Source: Niebla homalea (lineage: Eukaryota > Ascomycota > Lecanoromycetes > Lecanorales > Ramalinaceae). From it: a DNA stretch of 64,000 nt. The first letter of the stretch is position 1; the number at the start of each line of letters is the position of its first letter. The position numbers and the translations under genes are program-made. Location: positions 1,137,296 to 1,201,295 of the forward strand of contig JAHGAU010000017.1 of NCBI GenBank assembly GCA_019925105.1, in the 5' to 3' direction. The notes below the pieces were generated by a model. It made no database searches and was not told where the DNA came from. It worked only from the letters and a program-made list of their open reading frames with translations. Positions 23,636 through 37,708 of this stretch are shown piece by piece.

Positions 23636-24095
23636 AGGCGGGCTCAACAGACTACACCAGATGGGAACTTCCCTTACTTGGCAGAGGTGAGTAGAGCTGT
23701 TCGGATCTAGCTGGTTTGTTTCAAAAGAGTATCAATACAAGGGCAAACGGAGGGGCAAACTTCATCCTAGCGCGGTCATGGGAGATGTCATTGTAGCCAA
23801 TTCAGTAAAGTGATAGTTGTTAAGGTAGTGCGACAACAGCGGAGTCTGCCAGAACACTAATCCATTTCGTTGTTGTAGCCTTGACATTCACCATGACCGG
23901 GAGCGAAGCCCGAGCTCACGTGACGTCACTCGTTTTATCCCAGGCAGGCGGACCCCGCCATTTTATGATAGCCCAAGTTGCAAATCCTGAAGAGTAAACC
24001 ATGAGGCGCTGAGCGTTCCTCCAAGCCGTCGCTCACTTGCAAGTGCCTGCAGCTCTGGCGGTAGTCGAGAGTCACTCCTCCGCCCATAGAGTGTT
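23636..24095. promoter_or_regulatory. Divergent promoter UBX4-like/ARPC1
   Basis: A 460-bp gap between divergent starts. It contains a composite site CACGTGACGTCA (23917-23928) described separately. Nothing else is obvious. Confidence 0.55.
23917..23928. promoter_or_regulatory. Overlapping E-box and CRE palindromes
   Basis: CACGTG (23917-23922) overlaps TGACGTCA (23921-23928) by two bases. These are perfect consensus sites for bHLH and for bZIP (CREB/ATF-type) regulators respectively. The site lies about 170 bp from the ARPC1 ATG and 280 bp from the UBX gene ATG, a sensible place for a shared element. Binding is inference. Confidence 0.55.
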
Positions 24096-25373
24096 ATGGC
24101 GTCCCCCGAAGTTCACCATCTATTTCATCGGCCAATTGCCGACCATTCCTTCTCCGCAGATCGGCACAATCTGGCAGTCGCAAGAGATAACGTTGTCGAT
24201 CTCTATCAGAAGTCGGGAAACCAGCTCGTGTTGATTGACGAATTGAAAGGGCATGACAAAACGGTAACGGGGGTTGATATCGCACCAACCAGTGGCCGGA
24301 TTGTGACATGTTCGCAAGGTAGGCTCCTTGTACCCTCCATGGTGGGGGGAAACGGAGTATCTGACATGTTGACTTGCAGATCGAAATGCTTATGTGTGGG
24401 AACCATCGCCAACCGGCTGGAAACCAACCCTGGTCCTCCTGCGCATCAATCGTGCGGCCACATTTGTTCGTTGGTCGCCTTCTGAGGCCAAGTTTGCCGT
24501 CGGTTCTGGTGCTCGAGTCGTGGCTGTTTGCTATTTCGAAGAGGAAAACGACTGGTGGGTGTCTAAGCAGCTGAAGAAGCCTATCCGGAGCACCATCACC
24601 ACGGTTGCCTGGCACCCTAATTCAGTCCTCCTTGCGGCTGGATCGACAGACGCCCATGCGCGGGTGTTTTCCAGCTTTATCAAAGGCGTCGACGAAAGGC
24701 CGGAAGGCAGCGTGTGGGGGGAACGGTTACCCTTCAACACTGTATGCGGAGAGTATCTCAATAACTCTGCCGGCTGGATACACGGCTGCGCTTTCTCCCC
24801 GAGTGGCAACGCTCTGGCTTTTGCAGCACATGATAGCAGCATCACCATCGTTTATCCCAGCGGGCCGGATCAGCCGCCGAACGCAGTGGTCAGTCTTGAG
24901 ACACAATTGCTGCCCTTTCTCAGCCTCATATGGAGTGGGGAGAGCGAAATCATCGCAGCAGGCTATGTAGGTCATGTGCCCGCCCCGGCACCTGATGGTC
25001 GATCGGGGAGTGGGTCGCTAATCTCCCAAATGCTGTAGGATTGCGAAGCATATCGCCTTCATGGCAGCGAGCAAGGCTGGCAAATCACGGGCTCAATGGA
25101 AAACAAGGGACGGCCAGGCTTAGGTGAGATGCGGGAGGAGTCGGCGCTGAACATGTTCAAGCAAATGGACCTCAAAGGTAAGACTCAAAATGATACGCAG
25201 CTCAAGACTACTCATCAGAACACCATTGCCACCATCCGACCGTACGAAGAATCGAATGGTACCATTAGCAGGTTCAGCTGTGAGTTTTCTCGACTTGCCA
25301 CTAGAAGCACATAAGAGCTAACAAAGTAATAGCGAGCGGAGTGGATGGGCGTCTTGTCATCTGGTCTCTCTGA
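24096..25373 (+). CDS. ARC40: Arp2/3 complex subunit 1 (p40/ARPC1)
   Basis: WD-repeat subunit of the actin-nucleating Arp2/3 complex, needed for actin patches and endocytosis. Exons 24096-24318, 24380-24966, 25039-25279 and 25333-25373 encode 363 aa. It starts MASPEVHHLFHRPIADHSF and carries repeats such as LKGHDKTVTGVDIAP, RNAYVWEPSPTGWKPTLVLL, RAATFVRWSPSEAKFAVGSG, ISVCYFEEENDWW-like residues and TTVAWHPNSVLLAAGSTD. The last exon, only 41 nt, gives SGVDGRLVIWSL, the family's conserved end. Length is a little short of the 370-385 aa usual for fungi but no repeat is missing. All introns are canonical. Confidence 0.96.
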
Positions 25374-25719
25374 TGTTAATGAGAATCGAAGAATTGCTGC
25401 GTGTGTCTAGCTATCTAGGTAAACATACAGAAAGCTAAAGGGGCGGGTCCAGACTCCAGAGAACTTTGAACTTTCACAATGATCTCTCGTAAATTTCAAG
25501 TGTCGAACCCACACGACGATTATAATAATCATTAACTTAGACATTAGACCGTTTCAAGGGGGTCTTGTTTTACCAAACCACAGATTTGGCTCCGTTGCAC
25601 ATATCACATACCAGCACCATCCGTCGTTCCACGCTAAACACTAGGACAGCCCAATCATTGTTACGATATTATCATCATTGATTGCTATTCGATTCGATTC
25701 AATCCAATTTCAATACCAA
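25374..25719. other. Intergenic ARPC1/TRM112
   Basis: About 350 bp between two co-oriented genes. It holds the ARPC1 3' UTR and the TRM112 promoter. No motif stands out. Confidence 0.4.
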
Positions 25720-26385
25720 ATGATGATGAAGATTCTAACAGTGAATTTTGTGACCTGCGCAGTCAAAGCTTGCAAAAATTCGTCGGCATCATTTCCATTA
25801 CACTTCAAAGATGCAGAATTGCAACGCAATGAGACGGAATACAATCCCCAGTTTCTTCTCAATATCCTACCCAGATTAGACTGGGAGGCTTTGAGATCGA
25901 CCGCTGTAGAGGCATGTATACATGACATCATATTCCCACCTCCCTAGAATGAATCTCCCACCTTCCTCCTTACACCTTGCTGCACAACGAAGCTGAAGCT
26001 TTCTGACCCGATCGCCTATATGGCATTGATGGCCAGCCATGCTTGTCACCGCCGAACTTGGACTGACGGTCTTAGCTTGGATTCATCACCCTTCCGAATG
26101 AGAAGCCACACTGGGTTCAACCAGCGGCCAGCAACGGAAACGCAACATCAGACAATGCAGACCCTCCAGATGAGCCATTGATGAGGGAATTACATTCCCT
26201 GCTACTGGAGACGGAAGTCATGGAAGGAAAACTTGTGTGCGGGCAATGCGGACACGAGTATAGGATCAAGGAAGGGATTGCCAACTTCCTCTTGCCAAGT
26301 CATTTGGGTGAGTTCCCCGCGGCTTATCGCTTTTCTATGGGCAAAGGAAGCTGGCCCGGTGTATGGGCTGATCTTTGCAGTCTGA
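25720..26385 (+). CDS. TRM112: Multifunctional methyltransferase activator Trm112
   Basis: Zinc-binding partner that activates and stabilises several methyltransferases (Bud23 for rRNA, Trm9 and Trm11 for tRNA, Mtq2 for eRF1). Exons are 25720-25911, 26076-26307 and 26381-26385. The first gives MKILTVNFVTCAVKACK and FPLHFKDAELQRNE, the second LGFITLPNEKP and the zinc knuckle GKLVCGQCGHEYRIKEGIANF followed by LLPSHL. The third exon is only TC-TGA, completing the conserved final Val and the stop. Three ATGs stand in a row (25720, 25723, 25726); the third matches the family start, so the protein is 140-142 aa. The first intron appears to begin with GC (GAG|GCATGT), see findings. Co-located with its partner BUD23, about 24 kb away. 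Confidence 0.93.
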
Positions 26386-26741
26386 ACCATTTTACACAAT
26401 GCCGCAGAGCCAGTCTGAACCCGTCACATCGATAGCAGCGACATGTATTGATTCGACGGCCAATGTTGCTGGCTCGATGCACTGCAGATCCCATGATGCT
26501 AATGAATTCCTACTTTTCAGCTGCAGTCACTTCTATCCATCTACTGGACTGGACAGACGACTCAAACTTTTGCTCTGGGGACGCCAGAACGTCTCTCTGC
26601 CAGATGACTAGGTGCCCCAATCCATGCACGATACACGAGGTCCACTCAACTCCGTTGCTCGCTAAAGGGCCTTAAGTTGAAAGCCCCGACAAGTCAGAAA
26701 ATGATCGATGCTAAGATGTTGAAAGATGATGACCTCATTCA
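26386..26741. other. Convergent 3' intergenic region TRM112/SET1
   Basis: About 350 bp between two convergent stop codons. Nothing recognised beyond 3' UTRs. Confidence 0.4.
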
Positions 26742-29700
26742 TCAATTGAGGAAGCCTTTGCAGCCTGTGGATCCGCAAAGGCAAGGGATCCTATCATCGC
26801 TATCCCACTCTCGCTCGAACTTGTAGTCGTACGTAAGCTCCTCATCTGTGAGAGGAATTAGCACCAAATTGGACCATGACGATCTGTGGAGACACCTACT
26901 CTGCCCAATCTCTCTCAATGCGTAGATCACGATCCGCTTACTGCCCTCCACCTTGATGATCTTGGCCGTGCAGTTCGGCGTGCAGCTATGATTGATGAAG
27001 CGCGCAATACCACCTCGTTTGGTTGCATCAATCACCGTGTTCTCGTCAATCCGGAACAGATAACTGCTGCCAATCCCGCTCTTGAGGTACTGCCGTTCCC
27101 TCATGTCTGCCACTTGCTGCCTAACTTTTTCACCCACATATTCGATGATCATATCGTTGGCTGCTATGTCTTCCATGGCGTAAAGTCCCCAATTATGGAT
27201 GGCCGACCGGGCGAATTTCACCGGCTTCTTACGCTTCTTGAGCTGATTGAAGCGAATCGCATCCCCGTCCCCATTCGCCATCGTCAGCACTTGCTTTTGC
27301 GCTTCGATATCTGCCACCAAACGCCGATTGTTGACCCGGTTCAATCGTGAGGCCGCCTTGGCGTTATTCTTGGCCAAGGCAAGTCTGGAAGCCTCCGCCG
27401 CCGCGACGGCAGGATCCTCTTTGGCTTGAGCTTCGCGTTCTTCGCGCGCCTTCTGCACTTTGATGCGATGGGGGAGATATTTGGACTTCTCCGACTCGAG
27501 AATCTTCTTGGTCCCTTCTGTTCGAGCGCAACCGGTCGAATTGGGAACGTAGTAGCCCTCAATTCTTGTCTCGCTTCGAACGATACCCGTCTCACCCCCT
27601 CGATTGATCGCCTTGATTTCCTTTTGCTTCCAGGCCCACGACGCTACGTTTCCAATTCGTGCCGACACTCGACCAGAGAGTACTTTTCGAAGTAGACAAA
27701 GGTCCTCATAGTCCTTGACCGAGTGTTGCCAGCCATCCAAGTCAAGCACTATGTCTGGATCCTCTTCCACCGTACGTTTTGGTTCTCCCGTGGTTGCAGC
27801 GTATTCCACCCGTGTCGAAGGTTGTTCTTGATGGACGACACTGACGTCTACTTGCTGATGGTGCCCCTCTGGCAACACAGTGGCTTCAGACCCCGGTTTC
27901 GGTATTTGTACCTGTTTCTTCAAGGCTTCCCGCTCTTCAAAGATTTGCTTCTTCGACTTCTTCTTCGACTTGGCTTTCTTCGTCTGAGTTTTGTTAGCTT
28001 CTGAATCCCCATCTGGTGTTGCTATAATATCAGGCGTCATTTCCTCCGAGCCTAGCCTCAAGTCTACAGCATCAGGCATGGTGTCATTGTAGTCCACTCC
28101 GATGGTGTCCGCCAGCCCCAGCTCTTCCTTTGGTCGCTTGTTTGCCTCATCGTCCTTCACCAACCGTTTTCGCTTCTTCGCTGTCACTGTAGCCATGTTC
28201 TCTTGTTCGTGATCTGGCATTATCGTTGTCATTGGCGTATGACGAGCTTCGTCGTCCTCAGTCATATCCGAGACTAAACTCGCACGACTGAGAGGTCGAC
28301 TATCAGGCTCCTCCCAATCTCGCGTGAGGGAGTTACGACGTTCCTCGTCTGATTCGTCCTCGTCTTGATGGATCTGGTGGAGACGGTGGTGCAATCCACG
28401 AACTTGATTTCTCCTCACTGGCCTTTGCTTCCGGCGATCGTCCGCAAAGGCCACATTTTCGCGTTTGATACCTGTTGCTTTGCGAATCCTCGGGAGTGCG
28501 GTAATATTGAGACTTCCTCCTGCTAGAGGTTGGCGGGCAGCATTATTGAAAGGGTCTGAGGAGCCAATGGATGGAATTTCCCCATATCCTCCACGATGGA
28601 ACGGCTTGTGTGTGTCATTTGAATCGGACATGTTTAGCTTGCGACGCTTCTCCGCATGCCTCGTAGGATCTAGAAATTGGAAAAGCACCTCAGGCACTAC
28701 CTTAGACTTCGCGTCCTCTAGAAGCTTAGATAAGAGCTCTCCCTCAATGTTATGCATCGCCGCACGAACTGGGTCTAGGTTCAAAGCCCGCTGCCGCTTG
28801 TCCTCCTCAAGATCCAGTTCACTGTCTTTCCGCAGTCGTTCAAGCCTTTCATTCTCCCGTTTGGTTGCAATAAGGCGCTCTGGGCTTGGACTCCGCTCGT
28901 AACCAGGCCTTCCGTATCTATAGCATTCCATGTTCATGACATAGTCGAAAAGCTGCTTCATGTGGCATTGCTTGAAGCAATGCAGGCAATCGTCTTCCCC
29001 CTTTTTGGAGTCCTCAAACGTAATGTAATAACCCGTCTTGTCACAGCGAATCTCGATCCAATTATGACTCTTCATCCGGCCTTGCAAATGGCCGACCGTG
29101 CTTGACATGACTGGCACGTAGCAGTGGGCAATGAAGAGGTACGGTTGGTGTTTGAGCTGATCCAGTACGGGAGCCTCTTCTATCAGATTCTTTTGTCCTT
29201 GATCGTGGGGTTTCCGAGCCGTCTCGAGATGAGATAGCGGCACAGTGTGGCCCTGTCCCTGCCGGATAGATGCCTTTGCAGAAGGTCCTTTTGGTGCTGT
29301 TGGAGGCGGACCAAGTGGCTCCGCGGGTAGCTCTCTCTTGATAAGTCTAGTATTCTGCAACCTTGGGCGTTGCTTGTCGATTGCTCGAGCTATAGCTCGT
29401 CGTCCAACAGATCCATCGCGGTCAAGCTCGACGATGACTTGATGAAGACCAATTCTTTGCTGCCCATTCTGGCATTCTGCATAAGCTAGGCTCGCAGAAG
29501 CACTCGCCAACATGGCTGGTCGGCTACGTCCGGCTGTTCTGTCTTTATACTTGATTAGACAGATACCCAAAAAACTTCCAGTTTCAGGATCAGTCTGGCT
29601 GATTATTTTTTCAATCTCCCCAAAGCTCGAAAAGAGTTGACGAAGGTGAGTGACGGGACTCAGAGGGTCAAAGCCGGTCACGACAATGCGAATTGGAGGT

Positions 29701-30562
29701 CCAGGCGTAGTTGAAGTCCTTTTATCATACGGGTAGGGTGGTAAATCATAGGGCGCAATCCGAAGCCGTGCTTTGGCTTTATTCGCAGCACCCTTGGAGT
29801 AGCCTCGTATGCTCAGTCTCGGGTCGCCGGGTGGATCTTCGGATTCCTATCATTAAAGATTAACTTTCCTGCGAGGCTAAAGGTCTCAGAGGAGCCCACT
29901 GTTTCTCCAAATGACCGATACTGAGCTTCGCGATGCCTCTTGTCTTTTACTTTGCTGGCTTTATCCATGGCAGGGTCGTATGTAATGCGATAGCCTTTGG
30001 GTTTACCCTTGCCAGGCCGCGCCTGAAGTCTTCCTACTGGATGACGACCTGTCTCAGAATCTGCGGGAGAGGAATTCTTGACCGAACTGGCGATAGACGG
30101 GGAGGTTGGGGTAGGATTCAATGCTGAAAGCGGCTCCAGTGCTGGTCGCCGAGCTGGCGATTGCATACCATTGACACGAGGCGATGAGTCCATGTTGGTG
30201 AGAGGGGTCTCAGTAGGGTTCGAGGCGCTACCTGTGGGCGCAAGCTTGGTCGACCTCTGCTTGGTACTGAAGATCGAAGATGCGGTGCTAGTCGAGCTTG
30301 CTGAGCCAACCTCATTTGCCAGATCTGCTTTGCTGACCTCTCGCTCATCCTGAGGCGGTCCAGGGATAACGTTGGATTTATGAGCCCCATTCGCCAAGCC
30401 AGAACTCCCACGGTTATCCTTGGTGATAAATGCACTTTTTACGGAGTGGGGCTGGCTGTGTTGGGAGTCTATCGCGAATGGCGAATTGGACTTCTTACGT
30501 GCTTTGAGAACAGCTGGGGCGGTGGGAAAGAAGTCGGCAAAGCCCTTCGAGGAGCGCGACAT
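26742..30562 (-). CDS. SET1: Histone H3K4 methyltransferase Set1 (COMPASS)
   Basis: Catalytic subunit of COMPASS, which mono-, di- and trimethylates histone H3 Lys4. Exons 29900-30562, 26900-29846 and 26742-26845 encode 1,237 aa. The N-terminal 220 residues start [19 protein letters not shown] and are serine/threonine-rich. Then follow [19 protein letters not shown], an RRM-like region ([19 protein letters not shown]), the Set1 RNA-binding extension ([19 protein letters not shown]), an acidic/basic linker, n-SET and SET (about 1,097-1,237) with [22 protein letters not shown] and [10 protein letters not shown], and the post-[16 protein letters not shown]. The intron at 26846-26899 is 54 nt, has no stop in frame and would be read through as 18 extra residues inside the SET domain if missed. 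The second intron, 29847-29899, is needed to reach the [11 protein letters not shown] junction. Confidence 0.96.
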
Positions 30563-32762
30563 GGTGATCGCAGTGAGTCTACCGCAGAGATAGCATGTCG
30601 TCAGGGCCGATGAGGCTAATCCAGAAGCTCAGTCCGAAAGAGATATCTCACCATCCGGGTCCCATGACCGGATGCTAAGAGGGAATTGTCTAGTAGAACT
30701 CATATACTTGGTAGACACAGATTCGGATAGGGGGTAGTTGAGAATGACGCGACGCTCAACCTGTTCCACGAGCTGTTTGGCGCCAGGTGCTATTGATCAA
30801 AAGTCGAAGAGTTACCCGGGAAAAGCGTAACGCGTGGTTAGTGCGAGGGATCCAGACACTTGCTGTTCAAGATGGGCTAGTAGTGCAGCAACATATTACA
30901 ATCGATACCCATTATATGAACCACCTTACTTGAGAATCCCCGTGCTAGATGTAAGAAACCATTGTTCGGAATGCTGTTTTTTGGAGGTGAAAGAAGAAAC
31001 ACTCTGTAACCAAAAATTTGGTGTATTATTTGGCTAGAAGGGGTGACCCCCCAACCGAACAGATCAGCCAACCGGATAGTACAGATAATACGCACTCTGT
31101 GCTGCATGTTGTGCTTTGAAGTGGCCTACCAAAGCATAAGCTCTGGAGGCTCCTGCGTTATGCGCATTTGAAATCCCGAGACGGTATTATATGTACTGTC
31201 CGGTTGCTTGGTCACGGGCCCCCTTCTAATTTTTCGCCAAGACATAACTCCAAGCCATTACTCAACCTTGATGTCCAGCCGAGACTCGGCATAAGCCTTG
31301 TAAGAAACACCTTGCTGTAAGAAACTTTGTGGTGTTTCTAACAAAGGGTATTCGACTGTATTCCGATACTATTCCTTCCAATGCCATGAACTTACCAATA
31401 TCCAAGCGCCATGCTTTCCATACATCGTATATTTCTTTGGACTAGTTTAGCCTCGCCATCTGTGTTCATCTTGTTTGTTCCCATTCTCATGAGCCACCCA
31501 GGCACGAATGAACGAGGGAAGGTGCTTCCTCGCCTCTTCATACATTAGACTTTATTGGACTATAGACTATTGCCAGGATTGAGGTTGCACCATCAAGCGC
31601 TGTCATTACGACTGGTGAAGCTGTCTATAGTCAAATCATGCCCTCGATACGACTTGACATGGCCCAAGAAATACGATCAGAAGGCTTCAGGTGCCGCTCT
31701 CCTCCTCAATTATGTCCTTGTACCACCAATGGCCAAGCGCCTCCTTAACGATATCTCTCAGTGGGCCTGTCTTATGAGAGCCCTGTCAGAGGAGTCTATA
31801 CTCAGTATGCTGTACTCAACATGAAGGTTGGCACCCAATCGAATTGTATTGCCGCAGAAAGGAGGGACGACTTCCCGCATAGATGGGGGAGGAATGTCTA
31901 ATGATTCAATCGATGTCTTTAGCTGTACTGTCATGGAAGCTGGACATCAAGTGCATCATGAGCCTCAGACCCGAGTCCTCTGGGTGAGCAGGTACATTGC
32001 GAATGGCCTCGAAAGGGCGAAAACTGTGACAGTACTTGGTTGACTACGTGGATGCCGGGTCTCCATCTGAGGTTGAGATCTTCTGGATGCGTAAGGCTTT
32101 CTAGATTGTGGAACAAGGGGAACTTCGATTTGCTACTGCAACCAGCTTGATTTCGTGTTCTGCCTGAGAGATATCCGATTCCGGCAAAGCTACATTGTTG
32201 TTCCTCAATAGATGCAGGACGCTTAGACCCCTGAATCGTATTGCTAGACACACTTAGCAGGCTGGGTTAGCTGCTCCTGAGCCCCCCGCCCGGTACCTGC
32301 GTTAAAGCTGTCTATAATTACACGCGACTAGAGTACGTAAGCCGAAATTAATTGCATCGCCCAATAGACTACGGATCCGTACTGTCAGAGCATTGGCAGT
32401 ATCCCTTAATCTACAATCTAGTGCCTCTACTGGCAAGCATTCGTTTGACTGCGCCGCTGCTTATGGCAGACACATATACGAGATCCCACAAAGATTCCAC
32501 GCTGAAGAAGATCGCTGCAAAGATTAGGGGCTGAGCAGCCCTGAGCTTTTGAAACACATCAGGCCAGAAGCCAGAGCTCCTCCGAACGTCAATAAAACCC
32601 GTCCACCTACACTCTTCCCATTCTCCGTTCCCCGTCCTCCAGTCTCCCCTCCCTCCTGAATTTGACCTCCAGCCTTTTAATCTTGCAATAATCAACACCA
32701 CTGGACATATTCACGTCTTCTCTTTGGCCCTAAATCTTCCACACAAACATCACCTAGACATC
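30563..32762. promoter_or_regulatory. Divergent region SET1/GFA1
   Basis: About 2.2 kb between divergent starts. No coding frame of substance. It contains a 9-bp inverted repeat (31303-31339) and a strongly pyrimidine-rich tract at about 32,600-32,670 (TCTCCCCTCCCTCC) upstream of GFA1, as found near transcription starts of highly expressed fungal genes. Confidence 0.5.
31303..31339. repeat. Inverted repeat, possible hairpin
   Basis: Perfect 9-bp arms, AGAAACACC (31303-31311) and GGTGTTTCT (31331-31339), separated by 19 nt. It lies mid-way between SET1 and GFA1. Function unknown. Confidence 0.7.
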
Positions 32763-35119
<2,357 letters not shown>

Positions 35120-35430
35120 GAAGGCCGAATCTCCCTCTAGCTTTCATGATGATTGTATTGTCGCTCAGATCCATAGCTAGTTAGGGAAAATTGCAATTTG
35201 CGAAGAGACAGCATCCAAGGCGTACTTTACATCAGTCATGTGTTTCGTGAAGATGGACAGTATCGAGTACCAGCCACCTCAACAGAGAGTGGTTCTAGTG
35301 TTTATTGTAATTTTCTTTCGTGGCTTGAACCGCTGATTGCACTGGTGACCGACCTCCTCACTTCTACAACCCTTCCACATCTCGCCACATGGAGTAGCGA
35401 TTTGTCAGCAAGCTCACAGTGTAGAAGGCA
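35120..35430. other. Intergenic GFA1/RIB4
   Basis: About 310 bp between two co-oriented genes; GFA1 3' UTR plus RIB4 promoter. No clear motif. Confidence 0.4.
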
Positions 35431-36142
35431 ATGGCATCTTTGAAGGGTCCGGGCGAAGCACAACACTTTGGAGGTGAATTGCAGTTTCCCCAACGGTCTT
35501 AAAACCAACAGACTGACCATACAAGGCTCCAAGCTCCGGATCGCCATCGTACATGCCCGGTGGAACACGAACATTGTCTCGGCTCTCGTCAATGGGGCGA
35601 AGAAACAGTTGCTGGCCTCGGGTGTGCAAGAGGAGAATATAGTGGTACAGGATGTCCCGGGCAGCTACGAACTTCCCTTTGCCGTACAGCGCGTGTACGA
35701 AGCGTCCAAGACCCAAGCCTCCCGAATGCCAGCAACAGCAACGTCAGCGGTGACTGATCTCCTATCCTCAGCCTCCTTGACCGATCTCACCAGCCCGGTC
35801 CCTACCGCCGCGAGTGAGCAACGTCCTCCACACTCCTCGCTATCGTCTCCGGACAAGCCTCTGCGAACGCCCTTCGACGCTCTCATCGCTATCGGCGTCC
35901 TCATCAAGGGAGAGACGATGCACTTCGAGTACATCGCCGATGCGACGAGTCATGCGCTGATGAAGGTGCAGATAGGCTTGGGTGTTCCAGTCATTTTTGG
36001 CCTTTTGACCGTCTTAAATGAGGAACAAGGCAGAGCAAGGGCTGGTCTCGTGGGAACACATTGTCATGGAGATGATTGGGGCAAGGCCGCCGTTGAACTA
36101 GCTGTCAAGAAAGCAGCCTGGGCTGAGGGAAGTTTCTTGTAG
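35431..36142 (+). CDS. RIB4: 6,7-dimethyl-8-ribityllumazine synthase
   Basis: Penultimate enzyme of riboflavin synthesis, condensing the ribityl-uracil with dihydroxybutanone phosphate. Exons 35431-35473 and 35526-36142 give 219 aa. The fold is recognisable from GSKLRIAIVHARWN, ALVNGAKKQLLASGV, QDVPGSYELPFAVQ, GVLIKGETMHFEYIAD (with the catalytic His) and GVPVIFGLLTVLNEEQ followed by a HGDDWGKAAVELAVKKA helix. Compared with bacterial enzymes (about 155 aa) it has an insert of some 50 Ser/Thr/Pro-rich residues (about 78-130) between strands, which other filamentous fungi also carry. It ends only 69 bp from the PRE10 stop. Confidence 0.95.
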
Positions 36143-36211
36143 TCAATGAGCAGAAGTGCGTGTATTGGCTACCACTGTAGGTGAGCCATCTTGAACACAA
36201 TCTTGATGGCT

Positions 36212-37328
36212 TTATTCCTCCATTCTCTCCCCTTCACCTGACCCTGTATCTTCGTCCTCGCCCTCCATCGCCTTCTTGGCGAGCCGCTCTGCCTCCTCCA
36301 GCAAAGACCTCGGCACCTGCTCGTGTCTTCCTTTGGTAGGGCCATCAACAGAACTGACCCACGACATTTCTAGCTCGAAATCTTTGTCTTTGCTGTCTTC
36401 GTGGGCAACATAAATAATGCGGGCAGCTTCCTTGACCCCAGCCTCGAGCGTCAAACTCCCGGAGCTGAGATCCAACTTCTCCAATTCAGCTTTTGCTGCC
36501 TGCCTTCCTTTACCTGTCGCGGCACCATAATAACCCTGGGAGTATAGGCATTAGTTCCGTCTCAAGCTGCCTAGGAAGGATGATCGTACCCAATACAACC
36601 CGCTAGGCTCAATCATATACAGGCCCGGCCCTCCCCTCTTCGCGCCGTCCACCTTACCTCCTGAGCCAACAGTGGGTCCGGCGCCAACCTGACCGTCGAC
36701 CTCCGTTTCTGCATCCGTGTCCCAGCCGCCAACAATCGCCGTGATGCCGAAGGGACGAACGCTCGAGTACAAAGTGTAGACTTGCACGTAGCTACCTAAT
36801 CGCCCAGCAAGGGCTTTCACGGGAATCGGGGCTTTGTACGTTGACCGCCATGAGGAGGCCTCATCTCTAGCTCGGGACACGAAATGTCTTCCGTCTGGAA
36901 CGAGACCTGCGGAAACCTTGAGCACAAGGGTCAGCGATGTTGTTTTGAATGCAAATGCGTCCCCCACTAACCACGCCAATATTCCTGTCCACGGTAGCTA
37001 TCCTCCTATTTGCCCCTGGTCGAAGTAACTTGCTAGTTATGATCTTCTCTGTAGCTAATATGATACCATCCTTGCAGCGAATGCCTATGCAAGTTCCCCC
37101 GTTCTCGACCGCCTTGACCGCATACTCGACCTGTGGAAGAGGTCAGACGTTGAGGCCAATTGTTGCTGACGCATGACCATACTTGAAAGTTGCGACCATC
37201 TGGGGAGAAGACTGAGTTTTGAAGATCATAGCCTGTGCCGATGGAGGTCTACAAAAAAGGTATACGTCAGCGACAGAAAGTGCTGCTAAGGAAGCAGCTG
37301 AGAGGATCTACAGCTTGACACGTACCAT
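36212..37328 (-). CDS. PRE10: 20S proteasome subunit alpha-7 (PSMA3-like)
   Basis: Alpha-ring subunit of the 20S proteasome. Exons 37326-37328 (just the ATG), 37183-37248, 36972-37130, 36590-36916 and 36212-36535; 292 aa. The start MTSIGTGYDLQNSVFSPDG is the alpha-subunit N-terminal signature, followed by QVEYAVKAVENGGT, GIRCKDGIILATEKI, GLVPDGRHFVSRARDEA, YSSVRPFGITAIVGGWD and PSGLYWGYYGAATGKG. The C-terminus is the acidic tail EGEDEDTGSGEGERMEE typical of this subunit and said in the family to contact regulators. A run from GWDTDAETEVDG to GGPGLYMIE is a fungal insertion. All five joins keep frame. It is divergent from PRE7. Confidence 0.96.
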
Positions 37329-37708
37329 GACGGCACTATTGAGGAAGCGAGTGAGGACACGGTTCGTGGAGCTTCCTTCTTACAAAAGGGGGCCAGCGGA
37401 GCGAACTCGAAGTTAAAATTGTATGCTTTATAGACAGATAGAAGATGGATCAAGTATAAAAGGACTTGGATCTCCCTGAGGTTACGGCTGCCGTAGGGCT
37501 GACGACTTTATATATGTTGAATTCGCGTCGGACGGGCGCCTAATGCCATGATCATGACACTTGATTACGGCTCCGTCCAACGCAAGCTCTTCAATTCTAT
37601 GTGTCCGTCTTGATTTCCCCATATCCGCGAGTATCATTCTTCTGCCATTTGTTGCTTTTCAATCGCGCCCTCGATAGACTGGCTGCGGACGTCTACCCTG
37701 ATCTCTAA
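37329..37708. promoter_or_regulatory. Shared promoter of two proteasome genes
   Basis: A 380-bp region between the divergent ATGs of PRE10 (-) and PRE7 (+). A TATA-like TATAAAA (37,456) and TTTATATATG (37,507) are present. I looked for the yeast Rpn4 PACE element (GGTGGCAAA) on both strands and did not find it; TGCCATTTG at about 37,641 is only a distant partial resemblance. Confidence 0.6.

Noticed and set aside
26846..26899. Eighteen extra residues in the SET domain of Set1
   Set aside because: The segment has GTAGGT and CTCACAG borders and a CTAAT branch site, and interrupts the conserved [13 protein letters not shown] junction, so it is a stop-free intron.
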